From positions 3,348,001-3,412,000 of the forward strand of contig NZ_CP075584.1 in the NCBI RefSeq assembly GCF_027594785.1: 64,000 bases of DNA, written 5' to 3'. The position numbers and the translations under genes were made by a program. The notes under the pieces are model-generated. The model saw only the letters and a list, made by a program, of their open reading frames with translations, did no database searches and was not told the origin of the DNA. The first letter of the stretch is position 1; the number at the start of each line of letters is the position of its first letter. The stretch is from Cryobacterium breve (GTDB lineage: Bacteria > Actinomycetota > Actinomycetes > Actinomycetales > Microbacteriaceae). Shown piece by piece: positions 63,519-64,000 of this stretch.

Positions 63519-64000
63519 TCAGACCGTCGGCGTCGTGTCGAGGCGTGCGCCGGTGTGGGTCACCTTCTGGGGTTCCGTCGTTGTGCGCAGGTTCGTCCAC
63601 AGGGAGTATCCGAGCCAGATCAGGGCGAGGCCCATGGGGATGGCGGCCATGCGTTCGAGGGCGTGCGGGAGAAGTGCGCCCGCGATGGGCGTCACGGCCG
63701 CTGCGACGATCAACAGGATGCCGGCACCGCGAGACAGGACCCGGGCGCGGAGGATGGAGATGCCGAACAGGAGCGCACCGACGACGTACAGCAGACCGCC
63801 GACCTGCGGGAGGGCCGCGAGAGGGCCGAGGTCGTTCACGGCCGGGTAACGGCCGAACAGGCCGACGATGTCCACGGCGAGCTGGGGGGCTGCGGTCGCG
63901 ACCAGCGGCGCGATGAGGGCTTCGGTGAAGTTGAAGGACGCCTGCAGGATGAAGAAGAGTCCGAACATCAGGTACGCGATCAGTCCGAGCAGCCCGAACT
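63519..64000 (-). CDS. Polytopic membrane protein, 5' end beyond the window
   Basis: The frame is open to the window edge; 160 codons are visible with four membrane helices and a C-terminal TTTEPQKVTHTGARL tail. Start lies outside. DUF4386-like membrane proteins look similar, but the assignment is weak. The stop is 33 bp from the start of the next gene on the same strand, so they may be one operon. Confidence 0.65.
   Translation of the reverse strand, partial: FGLLGLIAYLMFGLFFILQASFNFTEALIAPLVATAAPQLAVDIVGLFGRYPAVNDLGPLAALPQVGGLLYVVGALLFGISILRARVLSRGAGILLIVAAAVTPIAGALLPHALERMAAIPMGLALIWLGYSLWTNLRTTTEPQKVTHTGARLDTTPTV

Overview
The window is GC-rich, densely packed chromosomal DNA from an actinobacterium, most likely of the Microbacteriaceae (Cryobacterium-like; genus not resolved). 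Pointers are the mycothiol enzyme Mca in the order greA - DUF4307 - mca, the DUF4245 and DUF6264 membrane proteins, an HNH endonuclease of the DUF222/13E12 type, and many starts preceded directly by a TANNNT -10 box with no leader. No phage, transposase, CRISPR array or rRNA is visible; one tRNA is present.

Layout. 0-2.9 kb: 3' part of a type II NADH dehydrogenase, a tRNA with anticodon UAA but a short variable arm, a YciI protein and small hypotheticals. 2.9-8.1 kb: GH2 beta-mannosidase, LLM oxidoreductase, two VOC proteins and an HxlR regulator. 8.2-13.6 kb: a complete beta-glucoside operon, namely a BglG/LicT antiterminator, its RNA target and terminator, a PTS EIIBCA permease, 6-phospho-beta-glucosidase and a HAD phosphatase. 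13.7-24.9 kb: mostly single genes, including an acetate transporter, a collagen-like surface protein, an MFS exporter, a YbaK deacylase, Ppx/GppA and an Ig-like repeat membrane protein. 25-34 kb: D-amino-acid deaminase-like protein plus an FAD aldonolactone oxidase, a GH1 protein without its catalytic nucleophile, an ABC-2 exporter, lemA-htpX and a YcaQ/AlkX glycosylase. 34-55.9 kb: housekeeping genes (AI-2E permease, ilvA, greA, mca, uppS, phoH, fumC, carbonic anhydrase, xseAB, ispH, fba, glpX, rmuC, exonuclease, ychF). 55.9-60.7 kb: a small disturbed region with a duplicated and partly deleted ychF 3' end, unrecognised genes, a trinucleotide microsatellite and gene remnants. 60.9-64 kb: DUF222 HNH endonuclease and small membrane proteins.

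The strongest unexplained signal is in the sequence itself. Twenty-four genes carry 33 inferred one-base frameshifts, and 21 of these are the same event: one base inserted in the middle of CAGCTC or GAGCTC, giving CAGGCTC or GAGGCTC on one strand. Several affected genes are housekeeping (uppS by a different indel; fumC, fba, phoH, rmuC, ABC ATPase). This is most simply a systematic read error at a modified DNA motif, so these genes are probably intact in the organism; the annotation below gives the repaired reading for each. The other notable items are the class I tRNA-Leu(UAA), the ychF 3'-end duplication, the nucleophile-less GH1 protein with a Gly/Pro-rich insert, and a family of long stem-loops sitting between convergent genes.
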